64,000 bases of DNA, from contig NZ_CP095552.1 in assembly GCF_023078355.1 (NCBI RefSeq), forward strand, positions 4,216,001-4,280,000. Direction: 5' to 3'. Position numbers and translations under genes: made by a program. The DNA comes from Gordonia hongkongensis. GTDB lineage: Bacteria; Actinomycetota; Actinomycetes; Mycobacteriales; Mycobacteriaceae. Shown here piece by piece: positions 56,219 through 64,000 of this stretch (position 1 is the first letter of the stretch; each line of letters opens with the position of its first letter). The notes under the pieces were generated by a model that saw nothing but the letters and a program-made list of their open reading frames with translations, made no database searches and was not told where the DNA came from.

Positions 56219-57421
56219 ATGCGCATCGCCTATACCGACCAACAAGCCGAGCTCCGAAGGGAACTCCGCGACTACTTCTCCGGCCTCATGACCGAGGAAC
56301 GTCGTGCCGCCCTGTCCGGCGGCGACGGTGAACTCGGCGAGGGCGACGCGTACCGTGACGTCGTCGCGCAGATGGGCGCCGACGGCTGGCTCGCCCTGGG
56401 CTGGCCCACCGAGTTCGGTGGCCAGAACAGGTCGATGATGGACCAGCTGATCTTCACCGACGAGGCGGCGATCGCGGGTGCACCCGTCCCGTTCCTCACG
56501 ATCAACTCCGTGGCGCCGACGATCATGAACTACGGGTCGTACGAGCAGAAGGCGTACTTCCTCCCCCGGATCGCGGCGGGCAAACTGCACTTCTCCATCG
56601 GGTACTCCGAGCCGGGCGCCGGCACCGACCTCGCCGCACTGCGGACCACCGCGGTCCGCGACGGCGACGACTACGTCATCAACGGCCAGAAGATGTGGAC
56701 CAGTCTGGTCGCCTACGCCGACTACATCTGGTTGGCCTGTCGCACCGATCCGTCGACGCTGGAACCGGGCGGCAAGAAGCACAAGGGCATCTCGATGCTC
56801 ATCGTGCCCACCACCGCCGAGGGCTTCAGTTACACGCCGGTGCACACCATGTCGGGGGTGGACACCAGCGCGACCTACTACCAGGACGTCCGGGTCCCCA
56901 CGTCGTCGATCGTCGGCGAGGAGGGCGGCGGGTGGCCGCTGGTCACCAACCAACTCAACCACGAGCGGGTCGCGCTCTGCAGCGCGGCGCCGATCCAGAC
57001 CGCCCTGCGCGAGACGATCGCGTGGGCTCAGCAGACCAAGACCGGTGACGGCCATCGGGTGATCGACGCCCCATGGGTGCAGCAGAACCTGGCCCGCGTC
57101 CACGCCAAGGTCGAGTTCCTCAAGCTGATCAACTGGAAGATCGCCTCGGTCGCGAGTTCCGGCGGATCGCCGAGCCCGGCCGACGCCTCCGCGACGAAGG
57201 TCTACGGCACCGAGTTCGCCACCGAGGCCTACCGACTCCTCATGGAGGTCGTCGGACCGGCCGCGACGCTGCGGACCGGGAGCACCGGCGCGCACCTGAA
57301 CGGTCGCCTGGAGCGGTTCCAGCGCACGTCGCTGATCCTCACGTTCGGCGGCGGCACCAACGAGATCCAGCGCGACATCATTGCGATGCTCGCCCTCGGC
57401 CTGCCGCACCAGCGCAGGTAG
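56219..57421 (+). CDS. fadE26: Acyl-CoA dehydrogenase FadE26 (ChsE4-like)
   Basis: A 400-residue FAD-dependent subunit. Signatures: FSIGYSEPGAGTDLAALRTT (about residue 140) and the C-terminal FGGGTNEIQRDIIAMLALGL. In mycobacteria FadE26 and FadE27 form a heterotetramer (ChsE4-ChsE5) that dehydrogenates the C27 sterol side-chain acyl-CoA. The fadE27 partner follows. ATG 56219 has GGAG upstream; the longer frame begins inside the KstR operator region and is not translated in my view. Confidence 0.92.
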   Translation: MRIAYTDQQAELRRELRDYFSGLMTEERRAALSGGDGELGEGDAYRDVVAQMGADGWLALGWPTEFGGQNRSMMDQLIFTDEAAIAGAPVPFLTINSVAPTIMNYGSYEQKAYFLPRIAAGKLHFSIGYSEPGAGTDLAALRTTAVRDGDDYVINGQKMWTSLVAYADYIWLACRTDPSTLEPGGKKHKGISMLIVPTTAEGFSYTPVHTMSGVDTSATYYQDVRVPTSSIVGEEGGGWPLVTNQLNHERVALCSAAPIQTALRETIAWAQQTKTGDGHRVIDAPWVQQNLARVHAKVEFLKLINWKIASVASSGGSPSPADASATKVYGTEFATEAYRLLMEVVGPAATLRTGSTGAHLNGRLERFQRTSLILTFGGGTNEIQRDIIAMLALGLPHQRR

Positions 57422-57430
57422 CCCCGACCG

Positions 57431-57599
57431 CTGGTTGAGCAGCCAGCGAGCACGCCCTCTGGTTGAGCAGCCCCGAGCGAGCGCAGCGAGCACCCGCCCC
57501 ACCCGCTGGTTGAGTAGCCCCGAGCGAGCGCAGCGAGCACCCGCCCCACCCGCTGGTTGAGTAGCCCCGAGCGAGCGCAGCGAGCACGCGGCGTATCGA
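57431..57599 (+). repeat. 47-bp tandem repeats between fadE26 and fadE27
   Basis: CTGGTTGAGTAGCCCCGAGC, then GAGCGCAGCGAGCAC and CGCCCCACCCG, recurs with 47-base spacing at 57459, 57506 and 57553; a shortened, diverged copy begins at 57431. The array ends in GCGTATCGAAACCACC. No spacers, so not CRISPR. It separates two genes whose products form one complex. Confidence 0.88.
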
Positions 57600-57634
57600 A
57601 ACCACCAACCGCACCCCGAACCTGGAGACCCACC

Positions 57635-58759
57635 ATGGATTTCTCGCTTCCCGAGTCCGGCGCCGACGTCCGCGGGCTGGCCCGCGACATCGCGACGTCG
57701 ATCAGCACCCCCGAGCGGGTCGCCGAACTGGAGACGGCTCGTGCCGCGCTCGACGCGGACCTGTGGCGCGAACTCGGCGGCGCCGGACTCCTGGGCCTCG
57801 AGTTGTCCTCCGAGACCGCCGGGGATGCCGGCGGCGACCTCGGGGTCGTCGAGAATGCGCTCGTGGCAACCGAACTCGGCCGCGTGCTGGCCCGCGTGCC
57901 GTTCGGTCCGCACGCGATCGCCGCCCTTCCGGTGATCGCCACGCACGGCTCGTCGGCACTCCGGGAGCGGATCCTGGGGTCCGGGGCCACCGGCGACTCG
58001 GTGCTCACGGTCGCGGTCGAGGAGGACCTGGCCACCGACTTCAGCTCGCCCGCAACCACCTTCTCGTCCGACGGCGGCCTGACCGGCGTGAAGGTCGACG
58101 TCCCCTACGCCGAGGCCGCGGACATGTTCGTGGTCACCGCGTCCGGACCCGACGGTGTCGTCGCGGTGGTCGTGGCCGCCGATGCCCCGGGCGTCGTCGT
58201 CACCCCGACCCCCGCCACCGGGCTGATCCCGTCGGCGCAGGTCGAATTCGACGGCACACCGGTGTCCGACGACGCCGTTCTCGACGGAGGCGCCGACACG
58301 GCCGCGACGCTCATCGCGCGTGCGACCCTGGCCTGCTGCGCCGAACAGACCGGCATCGTCGAACGCGGCCTCGAGCTCACCGCCGAGTACGCCCGCGAGC
58401 GCGAACAATTCGGCCGCGCCATCGGGTCGTTCCAGGCGGTCGCCCAACGTCTCGCCGACGGGTACATCGATGCCCAGGGGTTGGCACTCACGACGACGCA
58501 GGCGGCCTGGTTGCTCGACCATTCGACCGGCCACACCCCGGAACTGCAGAATGCGGTCGCCACCGCCAAGTTCTGGGCCGCCGAGGCCGGGCACCGGGTG
58601 GCGCACACGGCCGTGCATGTGCACGGTGGTGTCGGCCTCGACACCAGTCACCCGGTCCATCGTTACTTCTTGCGCGCCAAGCACAACGAGTTCGCATTCG
58701 GCTCCGCGACCGCCTCGGTGCGGGCCATCGGAGCCGAACTGGCCGCCACGCCGGCGTGA
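57635..58759 (+). CDS. fadE27: Acyl-CoA dehydrogenase FadE27 (ChsE5-like)
   Basis: A 374-residue subunit, partner of FadE26. The acyl-CoA dehydrogenase fold is recognisable from REREQFGRAIGSFQAVAQRL and HVHGGVGLDTSHPVHRYFLR, while the flavin-binding segments are weaker than in FadE26, as usual for the second subunit of these heteromers. ATG 57635 follows CTGGAGA. Its stop overlaps the fadD17 start (GTGA). Corresponds to Rv3505. Confidence 0.92.
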   Translation: MDFSLPESGADVRGLARDIATSISTPERVAELETARAALDADLWRELGGAGLLGLELSSETAGDAGGDLGVVENALVATELGRVLARVPFGPHAIAALPVIATHGSSALRERILGSGATGDSVLTVAVEEDLATDFSSPATTFSSDGGLTGVKVDVPYAEAADMFVVTASGPDGVVAVVVAADAPGVVVTPTPATGLIPSAQVEFDGTPVSDDAVLDGGADTAATLIARATLACCAEQTGIVERGLELTAEYAREREQFGRAIGSFQAVAQRLADGYIDAQGLALTTTQAAWLLDHSTGHTPELQNAVATAKFWAAEAGHRVAHTAVHVHGGVGLDTSHPVHRYFLRAKHNEFAFGSATASVRAIGAELAATPA

Positions 58760-60288
58760 GCCGACCGGTCGCGGCGACGCACGCCTCGACGGTCGCCGAT
58801 CTGCTCGCTCCGCTGATCGAGATCGACGACCGCGGGGTCTGGTTCGAAGGCGAATTTCGCACCTGGACCGATCATCTCGTCGATGCGGCGCTGCTGGCCG
58901 GGGTGTTGCGCGGCCGGTTGTCGGATGACCGCCCGCGTCACGTGGGCGTGCTGCTGGCGAATACGCCGGTGTTCAGCGCGCTCTTCGCCGCGGCGGCACG
59001 TCACGGATTCGTGCTGGTGGGCCTGAACACCACCCGGCGTGGCGACGCGCTCGCCGCCGACATCGCCCGTGCCGAATGCCAGATCGTGCTGTGCGGCGAC
59101 GACACCCGGCATCTGCTGGACGGCCTCGACCTGGGCGGAACCCGCGTTGTCGATGTCGATTCGCCCGAATGGGCGGCCGCGGTGATCGCGGGTAAGCCGG
59201 CACCCCTTGCCGACGCGGCGCCGGACGACCTGCTGATGCTGATCTTCACGTCGGGGACGACCGGCGACCCGAAGGCCGTGCGATGTACGCACCGGACCTT
59301 CGCGACCAGCGGTCCGATGCTGGCCGAGCGCTTCGATATCGGGCCGGACGATGTCGCGTATCTCTCGATGCCGATGTTCCATTCGAACGCGATGATCGCC
59401 GGGTGGTGCGTCGCGGTGGCGGGCGGGGCGTCGATCGCGTTGCGGCGCAGCTTCTCCGCGCGTGGGTTCGTCGAGGACGTCCACCGGTACGGCGTGACAT
59501 ATGCCAACTACGTAGGCAAACCGATGCACTACATCCTCGCGACCGATCCGCGCCCCGACGACGCCGCGAGTCCGCTGCGGATCATGTACGGCAACGAGGC
59601 ATCCGCCCGCGACCGCCTCCGGTTCTCCGAACGCTTCGGCTGCCGGGTGATCGACGGATTCGGATCCACCGAGGGCGGCGTGGCCATCACGCGCACCCCT
59701 GACACCCCAGATGATGCCCTGGGCCCACTGCGCGAACCGACCGCGGTCGTCGACGTCGACACCGCCGAGCCCGTTCCGGCCGGCGTGGTCGGTGAGATCG
59801 TGAACCTCTCGGGGCCCGGTCTTTTCGCCGGCTACCACAACGATCCCGACGCCACCGCCGAGCGCATGCGTGGCGGGATCTACCACACCGGCGACCTCGC
59901 CTGGGTCGACGACGCCGGTTACCTGCACTTCGCCGGACGTCTCGGCGACTGGCTGCGCGTCGACGGCGAGAACATCGGCACCGGCCCCATCGAACGAATC
60001 CTGCTGCGCCACCCGGCGATCCGGCAGGTCGCCGTGCACGGCGTGCCGGTGGAGATCGGGGACGAGATCGAGGCGGTCCTGGTCTCCGACGGACTCGCCG
60101 CCGACGATTTCAGCCAGTTCCTCTCCGCGCAGGACGATCTCGGCCCGAAACAGTGGCCGCACCGGGTGCGGCTCGTCGACGAACTCCCCGAGACCGCGAC
60201 CTTCAAGACCGTCAAACGCCTCCTGGCTTCCGATGCCACCCCACCGACGTGGGTTCGGGACGGTCGGGTCTACCGCGCCGCGACGTAG
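58756..60288 (+). CDS. fadD17: Fatty-acid/steroid acyl-CoA ligase FadD17
   Basis: A 510-residue adenylate-forming enzyme. P-loop IFTSGTTGDPKAV (about residue 165), YGNEASARDR, FGSTEGGVAI and YHTGDLAWVDDAGY are all present. Relatives activate sterol side-chain carboxylates to CoA thioesters before beta-oxidation by FadE26/27. GTG 58756 overlaps the fadE27 stop by four bases. A perfect 49-bp palindrome follows 12 bases after the stop codon. Corresponds to Rv3506. Confidence 0.92.
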   Translation: MSRPVAATHASTVADLLAPLIEIDDRGVWFEGEFRTWTDHLVDAALLAGVLRGRLSDDRPRHVGVLLANTPVFSALFAAAARHGFVLVGLNTTRRGDALAADIARAECQIVLCGDDTRHLLDGLDLGGTRVVDVDSPEWAAAVIAGKPAPLADAAPDDLLMLIFTSGTTGDPKAVRCTHRTFATSGPMLAERFDIGPDDVAYLSMPMFHSNAMIAGWCVAVAGGASIALRRSFSARGFVEDVHRYGVTYANYVGKPMHYILATDPRPDDAASPLRIMYGNEASARDRLRFSERFGCRVIDGFGSTEGGVAITRTPDTPDDALGPLREPTAVVDVDTAEPVPAGVVGEIVNLSGPGLFAGYHNDPDATAERMRGGIYHTGDLAWVDDAGYLHFAGRLGDWLRVDGENIGTGPIERILLRHPAIRQVAVHGVPVEIGDEIEAVLVSDGLAADDFSQFLSAQDDLGPKQWPHRVRLVDELPETATFKTVKRLLASDATPPTWVRDGRVYRAAT

Positions 60289-60300
60289 GCTCCCTCCCAC

Positions 60301-60349
60301 GATCCGTATGACGTTGTGCCCGGTTTCCGGGCACAACGTCATACGGATC
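60301..60349. repeat. 49-bp palindromic repeat, copy 3
   Basis: Perfect 23-base arms (GATCCGTATGACGTTGTG continuing to CCCGG, and complement) around a TTT loop. It matches the copies flanking the DUF559 gene 52 kb away and lies between fadD17 and the type VII/membrane-protein cluster. It may end fadD17 transcription. Confidence 0.92.
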
Positions 60350-60466
60350 TGCTGCCCCCTGTGGACGGCGTTCCGCGTTCGCGATCGTCACGCACTATGT
60401 TGACAGCGCACAGTTCTGGTATGCGCTGATCGTGCTAGCTTCTACGCACACTCTCGGGGGGAGACG

Positions 60467-60877
60467 ATGGCAGATCTGACCGTAGATCCGGCAGCGCTGG
60501 TCACAGCCGCTATGGAGATCCAACAGTGCGCTTCGAACATCGGGGGGTTGCACCTCAGTGCAGGACTGGGGACCACCTACGCGACCCAGACGTTCGGCGG
60601 CCTCGCCGGCTCCTTCCGAGGCGCGACCGACGACATGAGCGATATCGCGAGCTCCGGTGATTCGCAGATCAAGACGTCGATGTCGAATGCTTCGAAGGCA
60701 ATCTCTGCTTTTGCTGAGTTGGTGATCAACGCCCGCGACACCACCGTCGACACTGATCAATCCGGAGCAAACCGCATTTCGAGCGCGATCGCCTTCCCTT
60801 CGAGGACCGGCCCACTGACGGACCACCCAGTTCCGCTCGAAATTCTCCTGGGCGTCACGGAGAGGGGACCGCGGTAG
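60467..60877 (+). CDS. EspC-like type VII secretion protein
   Basis: A 136-residue protein starting MADLTVDPAALVTAAMEIQQ. The helical heptad-like pattern in the first 100 residues resembles the EspC/WXG100-related substrates of ESX (type VII) secretion; a tryptophan-x-glycine turn is absent. No signal peptide or membrane segment. The last 35 residues are polar and proline-containing. GGGGAGA precedes the ATG. It lies one base ahead of the next gene, a common layout of a small helical partner followed by a large type VII effector. Function beyond that is inferred. Confidence 0.6.
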   Translation: MADLTVDPAALVTAAMEIQQCASNIGGLHLSAGLGTTYATQTFGGLAGSFRGATDDMSDIASSGDSQIKTSMSNASKAISAFAELVINARDTTVDTDQSGANRISSAIAFPSRTGPLTDHPVPLEILLGVTERGPR

Positions 60878-60878
60878 C

Positions 60879-62255
60879 ATGCCGCCGAGCTACAACGAGG
60901 TCACGGCATGGACGCCTGATCAACTCCGGTTCATCGCCAATGGACTCTTCGCTATGAAGGCTCGTCTCGACGCCGAGGCACCCAAGGCTGGAAACCCAGT
61001 CCTCAACCTGACGGGTGCGGAGTGGACGGGTAAGGCCAGAGGACCAGCCGATGACCGAGCGGAGGCCATCACACGCTGGCTCCGCGGCGTCGCGGACGAA
61101 TACGGCGATCTCGCCGATGCGATGAACCGCGGCGCGTTTTCCATCGAAGGAGCAGTCACCGCCCTCGAGAACGGGACAACGTCATCAGAGTCCCAGGGTT
61201 ATGTGCTGAATAGGGGAAGCCGCGAGTACGAGGTGACCTTCGAGAAAGCGAAGGCTCCGCCGGGCGCCGAGTACGACGCGAACGTCGCCTTTCAACATCA
61301 AACCGCCTTGCGCAATCTCGGTATCGCCGCGGACCAGGCGGTGAGCGACACGAGCGCAGCCGTCAACTCCGCTTTGGCTGCGCTGAGCGGAATAACACCG
61401 GCGTCGATCGCCACATCAAGCGGTTCGATGACACGGGTGACGAACCAAGTGGACGCGTTCCGCGAAGTCTACGGTCGAGTCCCGGTTGGTGAGAATGACT
61501 GGCGGATGGCCGCCGCGTTGGACCCGCATAGTTACAATCCGAAGAACAAAGGGGCCCCACCGGTTGTCAGCGTGATCAAGATCAATCCTGTACCCGGGCA
61601 GGGCGTCGTTGCCACGGGGCTGTTCATTCCCTCCGAGCGCGTAGTGTCAGGGCTAAACTTCTCCGAGTTCGAACTCAAGAGGAATCTCGGCGACGCCCGC
61701 GGGTTCGATCCGAACTTCGCTCCAGAAGACGCTCGCGTCTCATACTTCATCGATTACGAGAACGGCGTGATCGTGGCACGGCAAAACCCTTCGGTCGATG
61801 AGAATGGCAACGTCAAGACCGGAACACCTTCCGTCCATGCGAGCCAACTGCACGACGGTACCGTGGCAATCAAATATGACGCGTCCGATCCCCTGGCGCC
61901 ACCTCATACAGAGGACATCGGTTGGAGTGTACGGGGCCAGACCATTGTCACGCCGGGCGCCGACGGTGCCAGCGTATCGGGTGAAAGAACGGACTTTCCC
62001 TCGATGGAGACGTACCAGTACATGCCTGACGGTCGTACTCGAATAATGTTCCAGGACGACGCTGGCGATCATACGGAATACGGGCCACTGCGCGACCTCC
62101 CCTCTCAGCATCATTATGGGCAATACACCTCAGATCTATCTCGATTCCCCAAGGACGCCGGGTCTGTCGTCTACGGCCCACCGCCCCACCCCATCGACGA
62201 GATGACCGAGTTCGGCGGTGCGGACGACCCTCCTAGGGTCAATCAGGCCAAATGA
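60879..62255 (+). CDS. Large WXG-type protein, candidate type VII effector
   Basis: A 458-residue protein. The first 150 residues are helical and hold a WTG turn (LTGAEWTGKARGPADDRAEA), as in WXG100-type secretion domains. From about residue 190 the sequence changes to a mixed, beta-rich domain (APPVVSVIKINPVPGQGVVA, DARVSYFIDYENGVIVARQN, METYQYMPDGRTRIMFQDDA) that I cannot match to a known toxin. Tyr, His, Asp and Glu are frequent in the last 100 residues. GC is visibly lower than in the mce4 region, suggesting acquisition. Four small membrane proteins follow, so an effector with immunity proteins is my favoured reading, unproven. Confidence 0.6.
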   Translation: MPPSYNEVTAWTPDQLRFIANGLFAMKARLDAEAPKAGNPVLNLTGAEWTGKARGPADDRAEAITRWLRGVADEYGDLADAMNRGAFSIEGAVTALENGTTSSESQGYVLNRGSREYEVTFEKAKAPPGAEYDANVAFQHQTALRNLGIAADQAVSDTSAAVNSALAALSGITPASIATSSGSMTRVTNQVDAFREVYGRVPVGENDWRMAAALDPHSYNPKNKGAPPVVSVIKINPVPGQGVVATGLFIPSERVVSGLNFSEFELKRNLGDARGFDPNFAPEDARVSYFIDYENGVIVARQNPSVDENGNVKTGTPSVHASQLHDGTVAIKYDASDPLAPPHTEDIGWSVRGQTIVTPGADGASVSGERTDFPSMETYQYMPDGRTRIMFQDDAGDHTEYGPLRDLPSQHHYGQYTSDLSRFPKDAGSVVYGPPPHPIDEMTEFGGADDPPRVNQAK

Positions 62256-62306
62256 CCATTCAAACGAGTTATTGACAGATACCGCAAAAAAATGAGGACG
62301 GCGTCC

Positions 62307-62579
62307 ATGACCAACGAATCAAGCAGCAACGCACCACCCGGCGACCAGGCTGGTCAACGCGTCTTCGCTGCCCAAACGGCAACCGTCGTTGCCATCCTAT
62401 GTTCGAGTTTCGGCATTCCGTTCCTATTCGCCGATAACCGAGTAGTAATAGCCTTGGTGCTGGCCACGACGACGTTGCTGATCGGATGCGCCCTTGCCCT
62501 ACCTCGTCGCACCCGCTCGTGGGGAGGCGTGGTCGTTGCGGCCGCGGTGCCCGTCTACCTCATAACTGGTGTGATGTGA
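62307..62579 (+). CDS. Small membrane protein, type A copy 1
   Basis: A 90-residue protein with a polar N-terminus (MTNESSSNAPPGDQAGQ) and three hydrophobic segments (VVAILCSSFGIPFLF, VVIALVLATTTLLIGCALAL, VVVAAAVPVYLITGVM). It is similar in layout and residues to the protein at 62904 (shared AAQT and RSW). ATG 62307 has GAGGA eight bases upstream; an ATG at 62292 overlaps that site. The stop overlaps the next start (GTGA). Function unknown; possible immunity or accessory role for the upstream protein. Confidence 0.6.
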   Translation: MTNESSSNAPPGDQAGQRVFAAQTATVVAILCSSFGIPFLFADNRVVIALVLATTTLLIGCALALPRRTRSWGGVVVAAAVPVYLITGVM

Positions 62580-62917
62580 CAAATCGCGACGACCGCCAAT
62601 CGGCCAACCGATTCTTCGGACCGATCACGCCCTACATCTGCGTTGCCGCGATCACCCTCGCTTTGATTGCGGTGAATTACCTGTGGGTGATCGGAATATT
62701 GCTCAATATCGTGTTCGTATTCGTCGGCATTGCGCTCATGGCGAATCGGGGGGTGGCTCGTCAAGTCGGTACCGGGATTACTGTCGCGTACCTCACCTTC
62801 GTTGCCGCACTTGGCATCCTGATACTCTTCGACTACGTCAAGACTGGCGACGGCCCGTCCACGACATCGTCTTTGTCGGCTCCGCCCAACCCAGAAACGT
62901 CACATGGAAGTGACTGA
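62576..62917 (+). CDS. Small membrane protein, type B copy 1
   Basis: A 113-residue protein with an N-terminal NRFFGPITP motif, then three membrane segments (AAITLALIAVNYLWVIGILL, LNIVFVFVGIALMA, GITVAYLTFVAALGILILF) and a polar tail. The linker ARQVGTG is also found in the type B copy at 63191. GTG 62576 overlaps the stop of the type A gene, so the pair is translationally coupled. I know no named family for it. Confidence 0.6.
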   Translation: MTNRDDRQSANRFFGPITPYICVAAITLALIAVNYLWVIGILLNIVFVFVGIALMANRGVARQVGTGITVAYLTFVAALGILILFDYVKTGDGPSTTSSLSAPPNPETSHGSD

Positions 62918-63194
62918 CGAAGTCGCCTCTGTGGGCGGAGAATCTTTCAACCCAACCCAATTGAGCTACGCGGCACAGACACTCGTGTCGTTGCTTCTGC
63001 CAGTCGCGATCTTTCTCGCTGCGCTCAACTCCGACACGTCACGCGTTCTCCCCGTCCTCGTAACGATCTCGCTAGCCACCGCGTGTGTCGTCGCCATCGT
63101 CAAACGTCCCGCTGCGCGCAGCTGGGTTATCACGATCACGACGGCCACCGTGACCATGAGTGTGGCCGTCATTCCCTACGGGGGTTGGCTGTGA
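62904..63194 (+). CDS. Small membrane protein, type A copy 2
   Basis: A 96-residue protein, paralogous to the one at 62307: after a polar start (MEVTDEVASVGGESFNPTQ) come AAQTLVSLLLPVAIFLAAL, VTISLATACVVAIV, the RSW linker and VTMSVAVIPYGGWL. ATG 62904 lies inside the end of the type B gene; GTG 62910 is an alternative. No clear ribosome site is visible, so coupling is likely. It forms the second A-B unit. Confidence 0.55.
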   Translation: MEVTDEVASVGGESFNPTQLSYAAQTLVSLLLPVAIFLAALNSDTSRVLPVLVTISLATACVVAIVKRPAARSWVITITTATVTMSVAVIPYGGWL

Positions 63195-63451
63195 ACCCGT
63201 GCGATGAGCCACCCGACAACCGATTCTTCGGACCCGCGACTCCGATGACAGTGATCTTTACGCTGGTAGCGGCACCGTGCACGTTTCTGTTCGTGTGGGT
63301 CGCCAACGTCTTCCTGTTTCTGTTTCTCTTTGTCCTCGGCGCGGCAATGCTCGTCACCGGCACATCCCGCCAGATCGGCACCGGCCTAGTGGCCGGCAGC
63401 CTGACTTACGTACTGGTTCTCGCGGGTTTGCTCGTGTACGCCAGCGCCTGA
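63191..63451 (+). CDS. Small membrane protein, type B copy 2
   Basis: An 86-residue protein, paralogue of 62576: NRFFGPATP near the N-terminus, helices TVIFTLVAAPCTFLFVWVAN, FLFLFLFVLGAAMLV and GLVAGSLTYVLVLAGLLVY, and the linker SRQIGTG. It lacks the polar C-terminal tail of copy 1. GTG 63191 overlaps the stop of the preceding type A gene (GTGA). It completes an A-B-A-B array. Confidence 0.6.
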   Translation: MNPCDEPPDNRFFGPATPMTVIFTLVAAPCTFLFVWVANVFLFLFLFVLGAAMLVTGTSRQIGTGLVAGSLTYVLVLAGLLVYASA

Positions 63452-63592
63452 GGAAGCGACACCGCCGCCTCACAAACCCCCTCGGTTCGACACCTGCGCC
63501 CGCCGGGACGATGAGGATTCTGTCCATTGGTGGTGGATGCGCTCCGAATGGGTGAGACTGGCACCGGTACGCCCGACGAGAGGCTGGACACC

Positions 63593-64000
63593 ATGACCGG
63601 TAGGTACCTGCTCCGCACCCTGGGCATCGCACTCGGATGCGCAACCGCGGCAATCCTCTCCCCCGCGATCGCGAACGCCGCACCGAACGACGTGACGATC
63701 ACACCCTCGGTGTCGGGCAACTCGGTCACCGTGACCGTCACGAACCGGTCCACGGCGGTGATCGGGTGCAAGATGTTCGGGCTCCCGGCCGGGTCCGTGG
63801 CCGACAGCGACTCGCGACCACCCTTCGGCTACGTCAACCCCGTCGACCCGCGCGCATTGATCGCGCCGGGTGGCACGCGCACCGTGGCGCTCGAGGTGTT
63901 CACCGACGAGGGTCCAAGCGGGTCCACCGTCCTGCCCGACGGCAACTGGGACCTGTACTGGGGATGCACCACCGTGCCAGGGTTCGACGGCGTCGAACAG
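63593..64000 (+). CDS. Secreted protein, partial (runs off the window)
   Basis: The frame is open to the right edge, 136 residues. The N-terminus is a signal peptide: basic MTGRYLLRTLG, hydrophobic IALGCATAAILSP, and cleavage expected after AIANAA. The mature part is beta-rich (NDVTITPSVSGNSVTVTVTN) with two cysteines in view (IGCKMFG, WGCTTVP) that may form a disulfide. It resembles small exported proteins with an immunoglobulin-like fold; function unknown. GAGAGG precedes the ATG. Confidence 0.7.
   Translation, partial: MTGRYLLRTLGIALGCATAAILSPAIANAAPNDVTITPSVSGNSVTVTVTNRSTAVIGCKMFGLPAGSVADSDSRPPFGYVNPVDPRALIAPGGTRTVALEVFTDEGPSGSTVLPDGNWDLYWGCTTVPGFDGVEQ

Noticed and set aside
57431..57599. 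Possible CRISPR array
   Set aside because: The units are contiguous tandem repeats without unique spacers and no cas genes are near.

Overview
This is a GC-rich actinobacterial chromosome segment from the mycolic-acid-forming group (Mycobacteriales). The evidence is a complete mce4 steroid-uptake locus with KstR-type operators, mycothiol synthase, GlnR, a WS/DGAT acyltransferase and acyl-ACP desaturase. Positions 22954-40561 keep the gene order I recall for Mycobacterium tuberculosis Rv0824c to Rv0813c, and 44171-60288 keeps that of Rv3492c to Rv3506. Gordonia or a close relative is my best guess for the genus. That is inference; no 16S rRNA gene is present.

Layout. 1-4918: the start of a nonribosomal peptide synthetase on the minus strand (C-A-T-E-C, running off the window) with an apparent frameshift. 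5560-8304: small regulatory genes (DUF4188/TetR pair with a shared operator, MarR) and a DUF559 nuclease-like gene bracketed by copies of a 49-bp palindrome. 8328-11997: valine catabolism (mmsA, acyl-CoA dehydrogenase, mmsB). 12108-17373: an iron-box-preceded flavodoxin, a DMT transporter, a SixA-type phosphatase and two different NAD synthetases in tandem. 17378-22606: a repeat cluster, WS/DGAT, and a Ser/Thr kinase plus FN3 membrane proteins whose frames look broken. 22954-32829: desA, dusB, an LCP ligase, phoU and pstSCAB, with matching PHO-box-like repeats in front of phoU and pstS. 32902-35242: a pair of genes behind a DtxR/IdeR-like box, inserted into the otherwise conserved block. 35233-40561: mshD, glnR, lmeA, a polycysteine leader ORF with attenuator hairpin, cysA2, sseC and a nitrobindin-like gene. 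40568-43885: an unrecognised protein and a CopB-type copper ATPase behind CsoR-like palindromes. 44171-60288: mam4BA, mce4FEDCBA, yrbE4BA, SDR, ferredoxin, fadE26, fadE27 and fadD17. 60301-63451: a palindrome copy, then a less GC-rich cluster of a type VII secretion-type protein pair and a duplicated two-gene membrane-protein cassette. 63593-64000: the start of a secreted protein.

How the parts work together. The Mce4 system imports sterols, and FadD17, FadE26/27, the ferredoxin and the SDR belong to side-chain degradation; two KstR-type operators cover the divergent promoters. The Pst transporter and PhoU form a phosphate regulon. cysA2/sseC appear to be controlled by cysteine supply through the leader ORF. 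The most novel-looking items are the type VII/membrane cassette island at 60467-63451, the palindrome family around the DUF559 gene, and the iron-box operon with a glycosyltransferase-thioesterase chimera. Several probable single-base frameshifts (NRPS, kinase/FN3 genes, perhaps mce4D) may be assembly errors or real decay.
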